A DNA stretch of 64,000 nt from CAZFZT01 sp964523675 (GCA_964523675.1 CAZFZT010000003.1:36929-100928), one strand, 5' to 3'; shown: positions 52,970-63,426, counted from the first letter of the stretch. Numbers and translations are program-made. Notes: generated from the sequence alone by a model not told the origin.

Positions 52970-54004
52970 ATGACGTACCCTCGACTCTTCGTCGCGCTCA
53001 TTGCGCTTGCCTCCATCGCCGGCCATTTACCTGCTCAGGAGAAGCCAGGTCGGGAACAACGGCCTGATTCACAGGAGCGCATTCCGGAAGAGCCGGCAGC
53101 GCAGGCGCGTGAAGCGACTGTAGCCCTGCTTGAGTCGGGCGAAGAACCGAGACAGCAGTTGCGATACCAGATCGGGGAGACCGAGCCGGTCGTGCTGAGC
53201 ATCAAGTCAACGCGTAGGCAGCAGGTGATGGGGATGAACCCACCGCCGACCCGCTCGCCGGAACTCCGGTTTCATCTGCGCAGTGAAACGACTGTTGATG
53301 AAGACAAGGAAAATCTGAACTCAGCATTCCGTTTCACCAAGGTCGAGGTGGCTGCCGATCAAGCGCCGACGCGGCAGCTTGAAGCAGCCAAGCGGGCCGC
53401 AGCCCCGGCCGAGGGCCGTGAAGCGCGGCTCGTCCTCAGCAATCGCGGCCATGTTCGCTCATTGAAGCTCCCGCTGCGGCTTGGCGCCAGTGATCCGATC
53501 CAGACCGGCGACTTGGCGACTGACCTTCAAGATGCCTTGTGGCACGCTGTTGTCGCACTGCCGGAGGAGCCCGTCGGCAAAGGTGCGAAGTGGCGCGTTG
53601 AGGCCGTGACGGATGCGTTTGGAGTCGCCGGTCGTCTCAGCGCGGAGTACACAGTCCTGCACATTGACGGCAACCACATTGAGCTTGCTCTCAAGAGCAC
53701 CCATGAAGTCACTGAGGAGAAGACGCTCACCAGCTCCCGCGCGAGCGAGACGACCCTGCAATCGATGAAAAAGAGTGGCGAGGGGACGCTGACGATCTCA
53801 ACATCAAGCGTTCTCCCGCTGAAACTCGACCTGAGCGAAACGACCGAGATGGAAATCGCCATCAAGGGCCGCGCCGGCACGTTTGTGATGAATCAAACGG
53901 TCGAATCGCAGACGCTGATCGCCCCCGCGCCTGTAGAAGCCGAGCGCGGTGAAGAATCAGTTGATCGAGAACAAGGAACCGGCACGTCACCGCGCGAGCA
54001 GTGA
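52970..54004 (+). CDS. Secreted protein of unknown function (DUF6263-like)
   Basis: 344 residues with a signal peptide (LFVALIALASIAGHLPAQ), cleaved before a charged linker. The core has alternating short beta-strands, LRYQIGETEPVVLSIKSTRR, MGMNPPPTRSPELRFHLRSE, LSAEYTVLHIDGNHIELAL, TLTISTSSVLPLKLDLSETT and MEIAIKGRAGTFVMNQTVES, a pattern I associate with DUF6263-type periplasmic proteins. No catalytic residue is evident. The C-terminus is Glu-rich (EAERGEESVDREQGTG). Confidence 0.6.
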   Translation: MTYPRLFVALIALASIAGHLPAQEKPGREQRPDSQERIPEEPAAQAREATVALLESGEEPRQQLRYQIGETEPVVLSIKSTRRQQVMGMNPPPTRSPELRFHLRSETTVDEDKENLNSAFRFTKVEVAADQAPTRQLEAAKRAAAPAEGREARLVLSNRGHVRSLKLPLRLGASDPIQTGDLATDLQDALWHAVVALPEEPVGKGAKWRVEAVTDAFGVAGRLSAEYTVLHIDGNHIELALKSTHEVTEEKTLTSSRASETTLQSMKKSGEGTLTISTSSVLPLKLDLSETTEMEIAIKGRAGTFVMNQTVESQTLIAPAPVEAERGEESVDREQGTGTSPREQ

Positions 54005-54035
54005 GAAACCGTCGCGCCGCCGCCTCTGCAGCGCA

Positions 54036-55259
54036 TCACCCATTCGCTTCGTCGTCATGACGTGGCGCCGGCATGCGAGCCAGCGTGCCAGGCACGAGGC
54101 CCGGTCGCCACACTTCTTCGATCGCCTGACCATCACACACCCGGCGCATGAGCAGGTACATGATCGTGGCGGCGTTGAATACGAATGAGATGAAGAACGC
54201 AGCGACAAGACTGAGCAGGATCGCTTCCCAGAAGCCGATCAACCATTGCAGCAGTGCTTCGAAGGCGCCGACTCCGCTTCCTGGTGCCGGCCGGCTGAAG
54301 AGGTTGAACACTTCATAGCCGCCTGCGGTCGCCGCCGCCGAGGAACCTGTCCACGCTGAGAAGAGCGCGCCGGTTACGTTCAGCGTGAGCCATGCGAAGA
54401 CCGCCACCACGAGGAAACCCAGCGCCAGTGCGATCGCGCTGACGACCCAGTATCCGAGCAGGTGAAGTGGTCGGCTGAGGACGTACTGGTAGCAGCGGTG
54501 CATGGCGTCCGTGGCATCGCAGTTCTCACATGCAATGGCTGGTATCAGCATCGGACCGGCCGCGATGTAGCCGATGAGCAGCACCGCGATCACGAGGCCG
54601 AGCAGCAACATCAAGCCATAGATCGCGCCAGCGATCAGGTCAAGCACGTAGAAGTTTGTCAGCATGCCAACGAACATGACGATCAGCGCGAGCACAACCA
54701 CGCCCACGAGCGGAATGATCGGCGCGACCAGCAATCGCAGCCAGCTCGACATGGAGAACTCAAGCGCATCACGCATTCGCAGCCGCTCAATGCCGGCAAT
54801 CTCCGCTGCCGTCATACGCGAAATCGCGCCGCCGCAAACAACGGAGAGTACCAGCAGGAGCGCTCCAAACACGATTGTGAAGAACGGATGGTTCTGCCAG
54901 AGCGTGAGCGGCGTCCAGAAGACCGTGTCCGCAACAGCCCGCCCGACTTCGAGGCCGTTGAGCGTGAGTACGCCGCGCACCAGACGCTCGATGTTCCACT
55001 GCACCCGGTAGACCGTCCCACTGAACGCGCCCTCAACCGGCGTGGCGAACGAGGCATTCGGACCGGCCAATCCTTCAGCCGGTCCCGTGTTCGCATCCCA
55101 CAAACCGCCTGCGGCGGCGAGCGCAGCCACCATCAGCAGCGCCAGCACCAGCCGTGACGGCGAGAGCGCAAGGGTGATGGCCCGGAACAGAATCGGGAAC
55201 TGAAAGAGTTGCGGGAAGTCGATGCCGTCAACAATGATCCGTCGCTTCGTCTCTGCCAT
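54036..55259 (-). CDS. Polytopic membrane protein of unknown function
   Basis: 407 residues from ATG 55259, with GGAG about 8 bases upstream; the longer frame adds Arg/Pro-rich sequence that overlaps the SOD leader. At least six membrane helices: [96 protein letters not shown], and [21 protein letters not shown] long extracytoplasmic loop lies between helices 1 and 2. I recognise no family; resembles planctomycete conserved membrane proteins near SOD only by my recollection. Confidence 0.65.
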   Translation of the reverse strand: MAETKRRIIVDGIDFPQLFQFPILFRAITLALSPSRLVLALLMVAALAAAGGLWDANTGPAEGLAGPNASFATPVEGAFSGTVYRVQWNIERLVRGVLTLNGLEVGRAVADTVFWTPLTLWQNHPFFTIVFGALLLVLSVVCGGAISRMTAAEIAGIERLRMRDALEFSMSSWLRLLVAPIIPLVGVVVLALIVMFVGMLTNFYVLDLIAGAIYGLMLLLGLVIAVLLIGYIAAGPMLIPAIACENCDATDAMHRCYQYVLSRPLHLLGYWVVSAIALALGFLVVAVFAWLTLNVTGALFSAWTGSSAAATAGGYEVFNLFSRPAPGSGVGAFEALLQWLIGFWEAILLSLVAAFFISFVFNAATIMYLLMRRVCDGQAIEEVWRPGLVPGTLARMPAPRHDDEANG

Positions 55260-55414
55260 GCGGGCACTCCATGTTGGTTCAATCCCAGTTTGTTTGTGAA
55301 TGCTACCACAACCCGGCGGCGGTAGGAGTCTTCCGAAAGACCATCGGCTTGGCAAAGCGGCGGGAGCTGCATACGCTCATCTGCGAGAAACACACCGAAC
55401 AAGGAGTTACGCCC

Positions 55415-56068
55415 ATGGCCTTTACGCTGCCCGATCTCCCCTACCCCTATGACGCCCTCGAGCCGGTGATTGATGCCAAGACGATGGAGATCCATCACAC
55501 GAAGCATCACAACACCTACGTCACGAAACTCAACGATGCCATCAAGGATGATTCCAATCTCGCGAATAAGTCAATTGAGGAACTGCTCGTGAATCTGAAT
55601 GCCGTGCCGGACGCAAAGCGTACGGCGGTGCGCAATAACGGCGGTGGGCATTTCAATCACTCTCTCTTCTGGACGCTCATGGCGAGCCCCGGCAAAGGTG
55701 GTGGCGGCGAACCGGGCGGCGAACTCGCCACCGCCATCAAAGGCGCCTTCGGGTCATTCAATGATTTCAAGCAGAAGTTCAGCGATGCAGCCGCAACGCG
55801 CTTCGGCTCCGGCTGGGCCTGGCTTGGCGTACAGGACAATGGCAACCTCGTCGTCTGCTCCAGCGCGAATCAGGACAATCCGCTCATGGAAGGCGTCGTC
55901 GATTGCAGTTGCACGCCCATCCTCGGGCTGGACGTCTGGGAGCATGCTTACTACCTCAAGTACCAGAATCGCCGGCCTGACTACATCAGCTCATGGTGGG
56001 ATGTCGTCAACTGGAGCGCGGTCGCAGAGCGATATCACGCAGCACGGTCGGCCGCAGCCGCAGTATAA
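55415..56068 (+). CDS. sodA: Superoxide dismutase [Mn] (Fe/Mn family)
   Basis: 217 residues from ATG 55415, with AAGGAG ten bases upstream; the ORF extends 48 codons further but without coding character. Metal ligands by alignment with the family: His27 ([12 protein letters not shown]), His82 ([10 protein letters not shown]), Asp173 and His177 ([14 protein letters not shown]). [10 protein letters not shown] carries the Gln typical of Mn enzymes, and GGHFNH also favours Mn, so I call the Mn form without certainty. Normal length. It detoxifies superoxide; there is no N-terminal export signal, so it acts in the cytoplasm. Confidence 0.93.
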   Translation: MAFTLPDLPYPYDALEPVIDAKTMEIHHTKHHNTYVTKLNDAIKDDSNLANKSIEELLVNLNAVPDAKRTAVRNNGGGHFNHSLFWTLMASPGKGGGGEPGGELATAIKGAFGSFNDFKQKFSDAAATRFGSGWAWLGVQDNGNLVVCSSANQDNPLMEGVVDCSCTPILGLDVWEHAYYLKYQNRRPDYISSWWDVVNWSAVAERYHAARSAAAAV

Positions 56069-56287
56069 GCCGCTCACGGTTGGTCAGTGCAGCACTAATG
56101 AAGTGATCGCGCGTAGCGGCAAGCGGCTACTCTCGCTTCAGGCGCCACGAAAATGACGTGCGCACGCTCGATCCGCGCTGCGCTGGTCTGGTTGTGGGCC
56201 GTCACGGAGACCGTGCGCTGCAAGCTTCGCCATGTTTCATTCGATCCACTTGAAGTTTCTCACCGGCATTGCCATTCATACAGGCCG

Positions 56288-56893
56288 CTACTCAACCAGC
56301 GCATCATGCGCCAACTGCCCCAGCGGGTTTGATGGATCATTGCGCTTCTCGCGCATGCGCTCGATGACGATCGGCGGAATGATGTTCGCCAGCCGATTGA
56401 GGTCGCCGCCCAATCCAGCGATCTGCCGAATCAGACTCGAACTCGTGAACGCATACGTCTCGCCGGTCACGATGAACACCGTCTCGATATCCGCCACCTG
56501 CCGGTTCGCGATCGCCAGCTGCGTTTCGCTGGCGAGGTCTGTGATATTGCGGATGCCGCGCACGATGGCGCAGGCGCCCTTCGCCTTGGCGAAATCGACC
56601 GTCAAGCCGGAGTAGCGCTCGACACGCACCGGTGCGCCGGCCGCGCCTGGCGGCTCTGCCTCAAGCATTTCTTCCACCAGCGTCCGCGCGATCTCAACGC
56701 GCTCGTCAAAGTCAAACAGGGCCGACTTCTCCGGGTTGTGTCCGATGCCAAGGACAAGCCCATCGAACATGCGGCGGGCGCGGCGGAGCACGTCGAGATG
56801 GCCGAGCGTGATCGGGTCGAAGGAGCCGGCATACAGCGCGATGTGCGGCCGGGCCTCCTGGTCCTCGTTACCGGGCATAGGCGAAGCGGGCAT
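56288..56893 (-). CDS. coaD: Phosphopantetheine adenylyltransferase
   Basis: 201 residues from ATG 56893; ATG 56878 and 56911 are close alternatives, because the family normally begins at the next strand (HIALYAGSFDPITLGHLDVL). Other motifs: RARRMFDGLVLGIGHNPEKS, YSGLTVDFAKAKGACAIVRG, and ETYAFTSSSLIRQIAGLGGD. The T-x-GH and SSSxxR signatures are complete. It makes dephospho-CoA from phosphopantetheine and ATP. An insert GAAGAPVRVER is slightly longer than usual. It is divergent from coaE, 269 bases between starts. Confidence 0.92.
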   Translation of the reverse strand: MPASPMPGNEDQEARPHIALYAGSFDPITLGHLDVLRRARRMFDGLVLGIGHNPEKSALFDFDERVEIARTLVEEMLEAEPPGAAGAPVRVERYSGLTVDFAKAKGACAIVRGIRNITDLASETQLAIANRQVADIETVFIVTGETYAFTSSSLIRQIAGLGGDLNRLANIIPPIVIERMREKRNDPSNPLGQLAHDALVE

Positions 56894-57162
56894 GAACCCA
56901 TTGTAAGGCATCGAAATGCCCGCACCGGCGGCGCATTCCGCACAGAGCGCAGCCAATCGCTCCTCCGCCATCGACGCATCTTGCCCGGCCGAGGCGCGAA
57001 TCTCATTCTTTTCCTGTCCTTCGGGCGATCAGCGTGGTCCCCGATGTACGACCCTGGATCGGCCTCGTATCGGTTCGCCTCCCCGATCGAGGCCCTTTGG
57101 CCGGCCGCTCTTTCACAAGGGCGGTCGGCCTTGTTTTGTGCTACGGTGCCGCGCTACGCCCC

Positions 57163-57837
57163 ATGCACGATAAACCTGTCATTGGACTCGCCGGCGGCAT
57201 CGGATCGGGCAAGAGCGCAGTGGCCAAAGCGCTAGCTGAACTCGGCTGCGTCGTGTCCGACTCGGATCAAGCCGCTCGTGACGCACTCAACGTCCCCGCC
57301 ATCCGCCAGCGCATCATCAACGCCTTCGGCGAAGACATCCTCCACAAGCCGGGGCAAAGCGACGGCCGGCGCGAGCCGCCCGAGCGTCGCTCCTCCGAAC
57401 CGCAACAACCTGACCAACCCATCGACCGCAGCGCGCTCGCGCACATCATTTTCAGTGATCCTGCCAAACGCCGCCTGCTCGAATCCATCACCCATCCATG
57501 GATCGAGCAGCGCCGACTTGAGCAGTTCGCCAACGCCCCAACCGACGCACCTGCATGCGTCATCGACGCGCCGCTGCTCTTTGAAGCCGGCCTTGACGCC
57601 ACATGCGACGCGGTGATCTTCGTCGATACGCCGCGCGAGCTTCGGCTTGAGCGGGTTCGGCGAAACCGCGGCTGGGATGAAGCCGAACTGAACCGTCGAG
57701 AGGCCACACAGTTGCCTCTTGACGAAAAGCGCCGCAGGGCCGATCATGTCATTTCCAACGAAGGATCGCTGGAGGAGCTCGCCGAGCGAACCCGAAGGAT
57801 ATTGGCTAGAATAACTCATGCCCACAGCAGCGGCTGA
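57163..57837 (+). CDS. coaE: Dephospho-CoA kinase
   Basis: 224 residues from ATG 57163. P-loop IGLAGGIGSGKSAVAKALAE, Asp pair in CVVSDSDQAARDAL, LESITHPWIEQ, CVIDAPLLFEAGLDATCD, and VRRNRGWDEAELNRREATQL. It phosphorylates dephospho-CoA to CoA, the last CoA step, with coaD supplying its substrate. An Arg/Pro/Gln-rich insertion (about residues 64-85) lies between the Asp pair and the lid. The upstream ORF part has no coding character. Confidence 0.93.
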   Translation: MHDKPVIGLAGGIGSGKSAVAKALAELGCVVSDSDQAARDALNVPAIRQRIINAFGEDILHKPGQSDGRREPPERRSSEPQQPDQPIDRSALAHIIFSDPAKRRLLESITHPWIEQRRLEQFANAPTDAPACVIDAPLLFEAGLDATCDAVIFVDTPRELRLERVRRNRGWDEAELNRREATQLPLDEKRRRADHVISNEGSLEELAERTRRILARITHAHSSG

Positions 57838-58119
57838 TCGATCAGCCCTGGCCGAAGGCACATGCAGGGGTGCATCGCGCAGCCCATTGAGATCCCACGA
57901 TCGCCGCGAACGCTGAAGATCGACTGCCGCTCTGATCGCACGCTCCGTGCAGCACCGGCACATCGCTCGGAACACGCGTCGTCGCAGGTTCCTTCCCCCC
58001 TTTCGAACTTGGCCGTTTCGCACTTTGCCTTCGAGCACGCTCCTCCATTTCGGAGGGTTCGCCTGCCGTACCAGAACCAGTAGAAGCGGCTGTATTTGAG
58101 ATCAGGAGTACCCAGCAAC

Positions 58120-59574
58120 ATGTCATCCAAGAAGTCGCGCCGCAGGCGCCGCAAGGGCGGTTCATCATCTTCTTCAGCCACCGCTGTCATGGCTGTGACG
58201 CTCCAACCGGGCGAAGTGCCCAGCGACGAGGCGCTCGAAGCAGAAGCCGCGGAACTCGAAAAGGAAACGCAAGGCAAGTACAACCTTGCGAAGAAGGACG
58301 AATACAACCTCGCTACGCTCCAGCACATGACCAATGGCGAGCTTGTGAAGATCGCCAAGAAGGAAAAGGTCGAGGACTTCGCCACGCTCCCCAAGCAGCG
58401 CCTCGTCTTTGAAATCCTCAAAGCGCGTGCCCAGAAGCAAGGGCTCATGATCGGCGAAGGCACGCTTGAGATCATGCCCGACGGTTTCGGTTTCCTCCGT
58501 AGCCCGGAATACTCCTACGTCGCATCGCCCGACGATGTCTACGTCAGCCCCGCGCAGATTCGCCGCTTCGGCCTGCGCAGAGGACAAATCGTCAAGGGCA
58601 TCATTCGGCCGCCCAAGGAAGCCGAGATCTACTTTGCGATGCTGCGCGTTGAAGAGGTCAATGGCAGGAGCCCGAAGAAGCTGCACGACCTGCCGACGTT
58701 CGAGAACCTCACGCCGCTGCACCCGAATCAGCGCGTGCATCTGGAAGCCGAACCGGAAGGCATCGAAACCCGCATCATCGACCTGGTCACGCCGCTCGGC
58801 TTCGGCCAGCGCGCCTTGATCGTCGCCCCGCCCCGCACCGGCAAGACCGTCGTCCTCCAGAAACTCACAAACGCCATCATCAAGAACCACGGCCCGGAAT
58901 CGGACACGCCCACCAAGGTCATCGTGCTCCTGATCGACGAGCGTCCTGAAGAAGTCACCGACTTCCGCCGCAATACGCCTGATGAAGTCGAAGTCGTCGC
59001 CTCCACCTTCGACGAAGAAGCCACGCGCCACATCCAGGTCGCCGAGATGGTCATCGAAAAGGCCAAGCGAATGGTCGAGTTCGGCGACAACGTCATCATT
59101 CTCCTCGACTCCATCACACGTCTCGCGCGCGGCTACAACAACGCCATGCCCGATACCGGCAAGATCGGCACCGGCGGCGTCGCGCAGGGCGCGCTCATCA
59201 AACCCAAAAAGTTCTTCGGCGCTGCCCGCAACATCGAGAACGGCGGCTCCCTCACCATCATCGCCACCGCGCTCGTGGACACCGGTTCCAAAGCCGACGA
59301 AGTCATCTTCGAAGAGTTCAAAGGCACCGGCAACGCTGAACTCCACCTCACGCGCAAACTCGTCGAGAAGCGCATCTGGCCGGCCATCGACATCGCCGCC
59401 TCCGGCACGCGCCGCGAAGAGTTGCTCCTCGATCCCAAGGAACTCGAACTCGTCGTCCGCCTGCGCAAGGTCGTCAGCGACATGTCCGTCGTCGAAGCCA
59501 TGGAACTGCTGCGCGGCCGAATGCTCAAGACAAAATCCAACGCCGAATTCCTCATGACCATGAACCTCGGCTGA
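58120..59574 (+). CDS. rho: Transcription termination factor Rho
   Basis: 484 residues from ATG 58120, with AGGAG 11 bases upstream. A basic Ser/Arg N-terminal extension ([20 protein letters not shown]) precedes the Rho_N domain ([20 protein letters not shown]) and the cold-shock RNA-binding domain ([40 protein letters not shown]). The ATPase domain has Walker [30 protein letters not shown] (Q-like loop), [16 protein letters not shown] (Walker B), and secondary RNA-binding [16 protein letters not shown]-driven RNA translocase that ends transcription. Length is slightly above the E. coli form because of the N-terminal extension. A large antisense frame on the other strand is a shadow. Confidence 0.97.
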   Translation: MSSKKSRRRRRKGGSSSSSATAVMAVTLQPGEVPSDEALEAEAAELEKETQGKYNLAKKDEYNLATLQHMTNGELVKIAKKEKVEDFATLPKQRLVFEILKARAQKQGLMIGEGTLEIMPDGFGFLRSPEYSYVASPDDVYVSPAQIRRFGLRRGQIVKGIIRPPKEAEIYFAMLRVEEVNGRSPKKLHDLPTFENLTPLHPNQRVHLEAEPEGIETRIIDLVTPLGFGQRALIVAPPRTGKTVVLQKLTNAIIKNHGPESDTPTKVIVLLIDERPEEVTDFRRNTPDEVEVVASTFDEEATRHIQVAEMVIEKAKRMVEFGDNVIILLDSITRLARGYNNAMPDTGKIGTGGVAQGALIKPKKFFGAARNIENGGSLTIIATALVDTGSKADEVIFEEFKGTGNAELHLTRKLVEKRIWPAIDIAASGTRREELLLDPKELELVVRLRKVVSDMSVVEAMELLRGRMLKTKSNAEFLMTMNLG

Positions 59575-59650
59575 TGCACGAACGGTGAATCGCAATGGTG
59601 GCACAGGCGTCTCGCCTGTGCGAGCCGTCACCATGGAGTTGGATTCATCA

Positions 59651-60460
59651 TCAATAGCACCTGATCGTCCCGCTTCGCGGTGGTGGCGTCGGTGGATCAT
59701 CGAATGACTCCTCGCCCTTCGAATTGCTGCGCGCACAGCCCGGCGGCTCATAGGGTTTAGTTCGCGCGCGCTCCGGCGCACTTCGCATCGACTCACGCGG
59801 CCGTTCACGAACATCGCTCACGACCGGCAAACCCGCATTCGCACCTCCATCCCCGAAGTTCGCGCGCGCCGAAGCGTCCACACATTCGCGCACTCCCCTT
59901 GGGCCGGCGTTGCAATCGGCCGCGGATGCGGGCGGCGCGGATGCGGGCGTGGGCGAATCATCATCGCCGTAGCCACGATACCCGTCGGCGGCTCCCAGGC
60001 GTTCAAACGCCTCCAGAATCTTCTCCTCATCCACCACTGCAGGGGGAGGGGGCCGCTCCGGCCGCTCATCCTCGCGATACGGATCGATCAGCCGCACCGC
60101 AAGCAGATCCTTGCACGCACGCCGCACGGTCTCCGGCGACTCGGCCGACGTAATCACCTCCGCCAGCCGCGCGACCGCAATCAGGCGATGTTGACAGACC
60201 ATCAACTGCGTCTGCACGTCATAGAGGTTCACCAGATTCGCCGCCACGAACCGGTGGCGCGGATGCCCCATCCAGTCCGCGATCTGCTCGACGGTCAGAT
60301 TGAGCGCTTCCTGAAGTTTCGTGATCGGCCCGAGCGACCCTTGCGTCATTTCTTCCAGAAGTCGCGCAGTCGTCTTCGCGTCTGGAAATGCCGGCCGCTC
60401 ATACTCTGACAATCCCGCGCTCGGGTCAGATGAAAATCGATTTGATGAATTCTGTGTCAT
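59651..60460 (-). CDS. Hypothetical protein with helix-turn-helix-like segment and Pro/Ala-rich C-terminus
   Basis: 269 residues from ATG 60460 (an in-frame start at 60520 would add 20 residues). The helical N-terminal half, FPDAKTTARLLEEMTQGSLG, ITKLQEALNLTVEQIADWMG, VCQHRLIAVARLAEVITS and ESPETVRRACKDLLAVRL, looks like a small DNA- or protein-binding domain; NLTVEQIADW suggests a helix-turn-helix. The C-terminal half (from 120) is low-complexity Pro, Ala, Asp and Arg. I recall planctomycete hypotheticals with this N-terminal half. Convergent with rho, 76 bases apart. Confidence 0.55.
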   Translation of the reverse strand: MTQNSSNRFSSDPSAGLSEYERPAFPDAKTTARLLEEMTQGSLGPITKLQEALNLTVEQIADWMGHPRHRFVAANLVNLYDVQTQLMVCQHRLIAVARLAEVITSAESPETVRRACKDLLAVRLIDPYREDERPERPPPPAVVDEEKILEAFERLGAADGYRGYGDDDSPTPASAPPASAADCNAGPRGVRECVDASARANFGDGGANAGLPVVSDVRERPRESMRSAPERARTKPYEPPGCARSNSKGEESFDDPPTPPPRSGTIRCY

Positions 60461-60831
60461 GGCGCAATAAGCCGCTGAAAGAATGCCATGCGCGCGCTGC
60501 CCTCCCTGCCAGCCCGCCACCGCCGGTACTCCTCGACATAAGGCGAACGATCAGGTTCCCGACTTTCCCCTCCCGCCGCGAATGCCCCGGCGCGCGCTGA
60601 AGCGACTTTGCGGCCCCGCAAACCCGTTTAGCCGCGACGCGCAGCGGAGCGTGCCCTCCGAGTCCATCGCACGTCCGCGCCCCTCCTCCGCCCCGGGGGA
60701 GGGGGGCAACGCGCCCTTGCAATCACCATCCCCACCGGTTACGCTGGGCCAAAACGGCAGGGCGGCTTGCCAGGGCGGCGTATTCGCGGCGTTCGGCCGC
60801 TTCGCCGACCGGCCCTTGCGGAGACACGCCC
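60461..60831. other. Intergenic region, nothing identified except a GC-rich near-palindrome
   Basis: 371 bases, about two-thirds GC. A near-palindromic stretch of CCCCTCC and GGGGGAGGGG around 60690-60715 could fold but has no T-tract. A GGAG at 60818-60822 serves the next gene. I find no reading frame with coding character. Confidence 0.6.
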
Positions 60832-63426
60832 ATGCGTCACCTTCATGTCCACCTGCTCGCCGCACTTCCCGCGATGCTGGCGATGGCGGCGACTGTGCCC
60901 GGCTCGGCCACCGCAGTCGTCGCGACCGGCGACGTGTGCGATGAGAAAGACCCGACCACCGGCAAGGCGCTGATCTTCATGGGGCCAAACGGCGAACTCG
61001 GGCCGATCGATTTTAGTACGGGGCTGTATGCGGATATTGCCAATCCCAACCATATCGGCGACATCGGCTATCGCGCCCAATCACAAGTCTGCTTAACCGA
61101 ACTCGGCCACTACAATCCAGAAACCGGCTTCTACGAAGCATCAAACTCTGGTTACCTGACTGGGAAGTATTTGGAGACGGATATACTCACTATTAATTGG
61201 CCGTCGGAAGGTCTTCACCCGTTTGAAGTCGTTCACCAGCCGGGCAATGATTTTCGCATTACCTTTGACTGGAATCAAAGCCGGGAAGATAACGCGTATC
61301 TCTCACAAGCACATGCCTATCATTATATAACGGACTTTCGAAAAAACGTGTTTAACGCAGACCTCATCAACCGCCTGAATATCGATGAAGAAAAGCGTAA
61401 GAATGTGCTAACCAGACAGTTTAAGGCGGAACTGCCGGAACCAGCTGTGCAGGAAAAGCCTTTGATCTTAGCTAATGAAAATATCGGCTTCGGCGCACAA
61501 GGCATTTTCTTTCAGCAAAACAAAATCCAACTTGAGTTCCTCCACCGGCTATTTGCCTCAAATGGGAAGAACGCGTTTTCCGCACTCTACGATCCACACA
61601 TTGTGGCCGGCGAGTATGCGGAGCTTGTGGGCCATTGGTTAATCGATACTCCCGGCTACTATCCACCTGAGTCGTCTTTCTCTGGCAATGGCTGGAAGAC
61701 CAATGTACTCCCGGCGCTCACGGATGGTTTAGCCACTTGGGCCGCCTATCGTTATACTGGCGAAACCGAACTCTTTCGATATTTTCTCCACTCCGCAAGG
61801 TCTCTTTTACCTTCGGTTACCTGTGGTCCCGACAATGGATTTTTGATGAGCCCCCGCTGCGATCAAGGCTTTGAGTCTCGAAATGTGATGACTTTCAGTG
61901 AAAGTGCTGGGCCCAGCATGGGACATTTCCCCTATCAGCATGTTATTTATTCAGGCGGCACACATGCGGCCGGAGCCGATCTCGGGGGCCTTTTCTTTGC
62001 CAATTTGTATCACGATCTTGTCGATCAAGTGGGCCTTGCTGAACAAGATATAGATGCCTTGGTTTTGCAAACGCATGCCGAGATCGATCGTACCGACAAA
62101 TTTCCGATGCGCTACTTCGGCCAGTTGATGCTCCGGGCGGCGGCGAAACTCTGGCCCGCTCCCGGAAGTGATCCGGAACGTCCAGCCGAAAGCATCTACC
62201 ACGATCAGATTCGCCACACACTGCTGATGCGCGGCATCCCCGTCGATGCGCGGATTCCCTGCTCGTTCATGGATTCAGACGACTGCTGCAACGACACCAA
62301 CGAACCCGACTGCGTGCCGATCGGCTCGGCCGAGACCGCGCCGCCCGGCGAAGCGGGTATGTTCCCCCCTAGTTATGGTGCTCATGGAACATTCGAGCAG
62401 AACATTCCACTTATGATTGAATCACGGTTGCCGGAAACGCAGCCAACGCATGTCGATGGGGTCTACATTTACAATTACAACTTAATTTGGGTGGATGGTT
62501 ACCTGGAGCCCGGAGATGATTTCGATTACATGGCGTACCGATTCTTGAAGGGATCGGAGTACGGCCCGTATGACTATCTCGTAATTACGAATGATCCTGA
62601 TCTTGACCTGTTGCAGTCGCACATGGACCAGGTTTGTGATGCCTACGAGCCACACGACAACTTTGGCTATCCCACGTTCTGCCATGTCTTTGAAGGGCGC
62701 GAACTTTCCAACCTGACGCTTCTCGTACCAGGCCCGCACCTGCGCTGGAAGCGCAATCGCGGTCGCGGCCCCAACGAGTACGAAGCCAACTACATGATCG
62801 ACACCGCACCGGCGGGCTTCCGCGTGATCGACGGCATCAAGGACGGCTTCGCCTTCCACGCCGTCGGCAGCGAACCGGTGGATGGGCGGCGAAGCATCGA
62901 GTTGACCGTGGCTGATCCCAGCCAGACCTTCGCTGGCGATGCGGTGTACGACTGGCAAGTCACGACGTACGAACTCATCCGCACGCCCGTCGAGATGGAC
63001 CAGGTCTCCAGCGAGACGCTGCACTTTGATGATGCGGCGTGCATCACGCTGCACGATCTGAACGTCGATCAGCCGATCCGCATTACGCTCACCCGCACGC
63101 GCGATGGCGAAAGCCGCAGCATCACGCTCGATGAGACGGTGCGGAGCATCGACCGCATCCACGATGGGGATGTTCATGGTGATTTCAACCTCGTGCTGAA
63201 CTTCACCGGCATGAGCACGCCCGAACCCGGCGACTGTGCCGGTGGGAAACAGCCCGGCATCCCCGGCGACCTCAATGGCGATGGCTCCATCGGTGTGCCG
63301 GACCTCTTGATCCTGCTCGCAAACTGGGGGCCGTGTGCAGAGCCGGCGAACTGCCCCGCCGATTTGGATGGCAACGGCAACGTCGGCGTCCCGGACCTGT
63401 TGCTGCTTCTCGCCAGTTGGGGTTGA
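60832..63426 (+). CDS. Large secreted protein of unknown function with dockerin-like tail; mosaic base composition
   Basis: 864 residues with a signal peptide (LLAALPAMLAMAATVPGSAT). The body shows no family I know: aromatic and His-rich helical segments (EYAELVGHWLIDTPGYYPPE, GHFPYQHVIYSGGTHAAGAD) suggest an enzyme or toroid, then a Cys-rich patch (CSFMDSDDCCNDTNEPDC), then beta-rich repeats and finally the two EF-hand loops (DLNGDGSIGVPDLL, DLDGNGNVGVPDLL). Base composition varies inside the gene: the row 61141-61200 is about 40% GC by count, the row 62761-62820 about 65%. This mosaic suggests that part of it came from another source. Probably extracellular or surface-bound. Confidence 0.75.
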   Translation: MRHLHVHLLAALPAMLAMAATVPGSATAVVATGDVCDEKDPTTGKALIFMGPNGELGPIDFSTGLYADIANPNHIGDIGYRAQSQVCLTELGHYNPETGFYEASNSGYLTGKYLETDILTINWPSEGLHPFEVVHQPGNDFRITFDWNQSREDNAYLSQAHAYHYITDFRKNVFNADLINRLNIDEEKRKNVLTRQFKAELPEPAVQEKPLILANENIGFGAQGIFFQQNKIQLEFLHRLFASNGKNAFSALYDPHIVAGEYAELVGHWLIDTPGYYPPESSFSGNGWKTNVLPALTDGLATWAAYRYTGETELFRYFLHSARSLLPSVTCGPDNGFLMSPRCDQGFESRNVMTFSESAGPSMGHFPYQHVIYSGGTHAAGADLGGLFFANLYHDLVDQVGLAEQDIDALVLQTHAEIDRTDKFPMRYFGQLMLRAAAKLWPAPGSDPERPAESIYHDQIRHTLLMRGIPVDARIPCSFMDSDDCCNDTNEPDCVPIGSAETAPPGEAGMFPPSYGAHGTFEQNIPLMIESRLPETQPTHVDGVYIYNYNLIWVDGYLEPGDDFDYMAYRFLKGSEYGPYDYLVITNDPDLDLLQSHMDQVCDAYEPHDNFGYPTFCHVFEGRELSNLTLLVPGPHLRWKRNRGRGPNEYEANYMIDTAPAGFRVIDGIKDGFAFHAVGSEPVDGRRSIELTVADPSQTFAGDAVYDWQVTTYELIRTPVEMDQVSSETLHFDDAACITLHDLNVDQPIRITLTRTRDGESRSITLDETVRSIDRIHDGDVHGDFNLVLNFTGMSTPEPGDCAGGKQPGIPGDLNGDGSIGVPDLLILLANWGPCAEPANCPADLDGNGNVGVPDLLLLLASWG

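Noticed and set aside
56069..56287. A possible tRNA or small RNA between sodA and coaD
   Set aside because: I could not fold a cloverleaf or find a CCA end; only random GC-rich sequence.
58174..59814. A 546-residue frame antisense to rho
   Set aside because: It is wholly antisense to a well-supported rho gene, has no signal or domain pattern, and its length follows from the high GC content and codon usage of rho.
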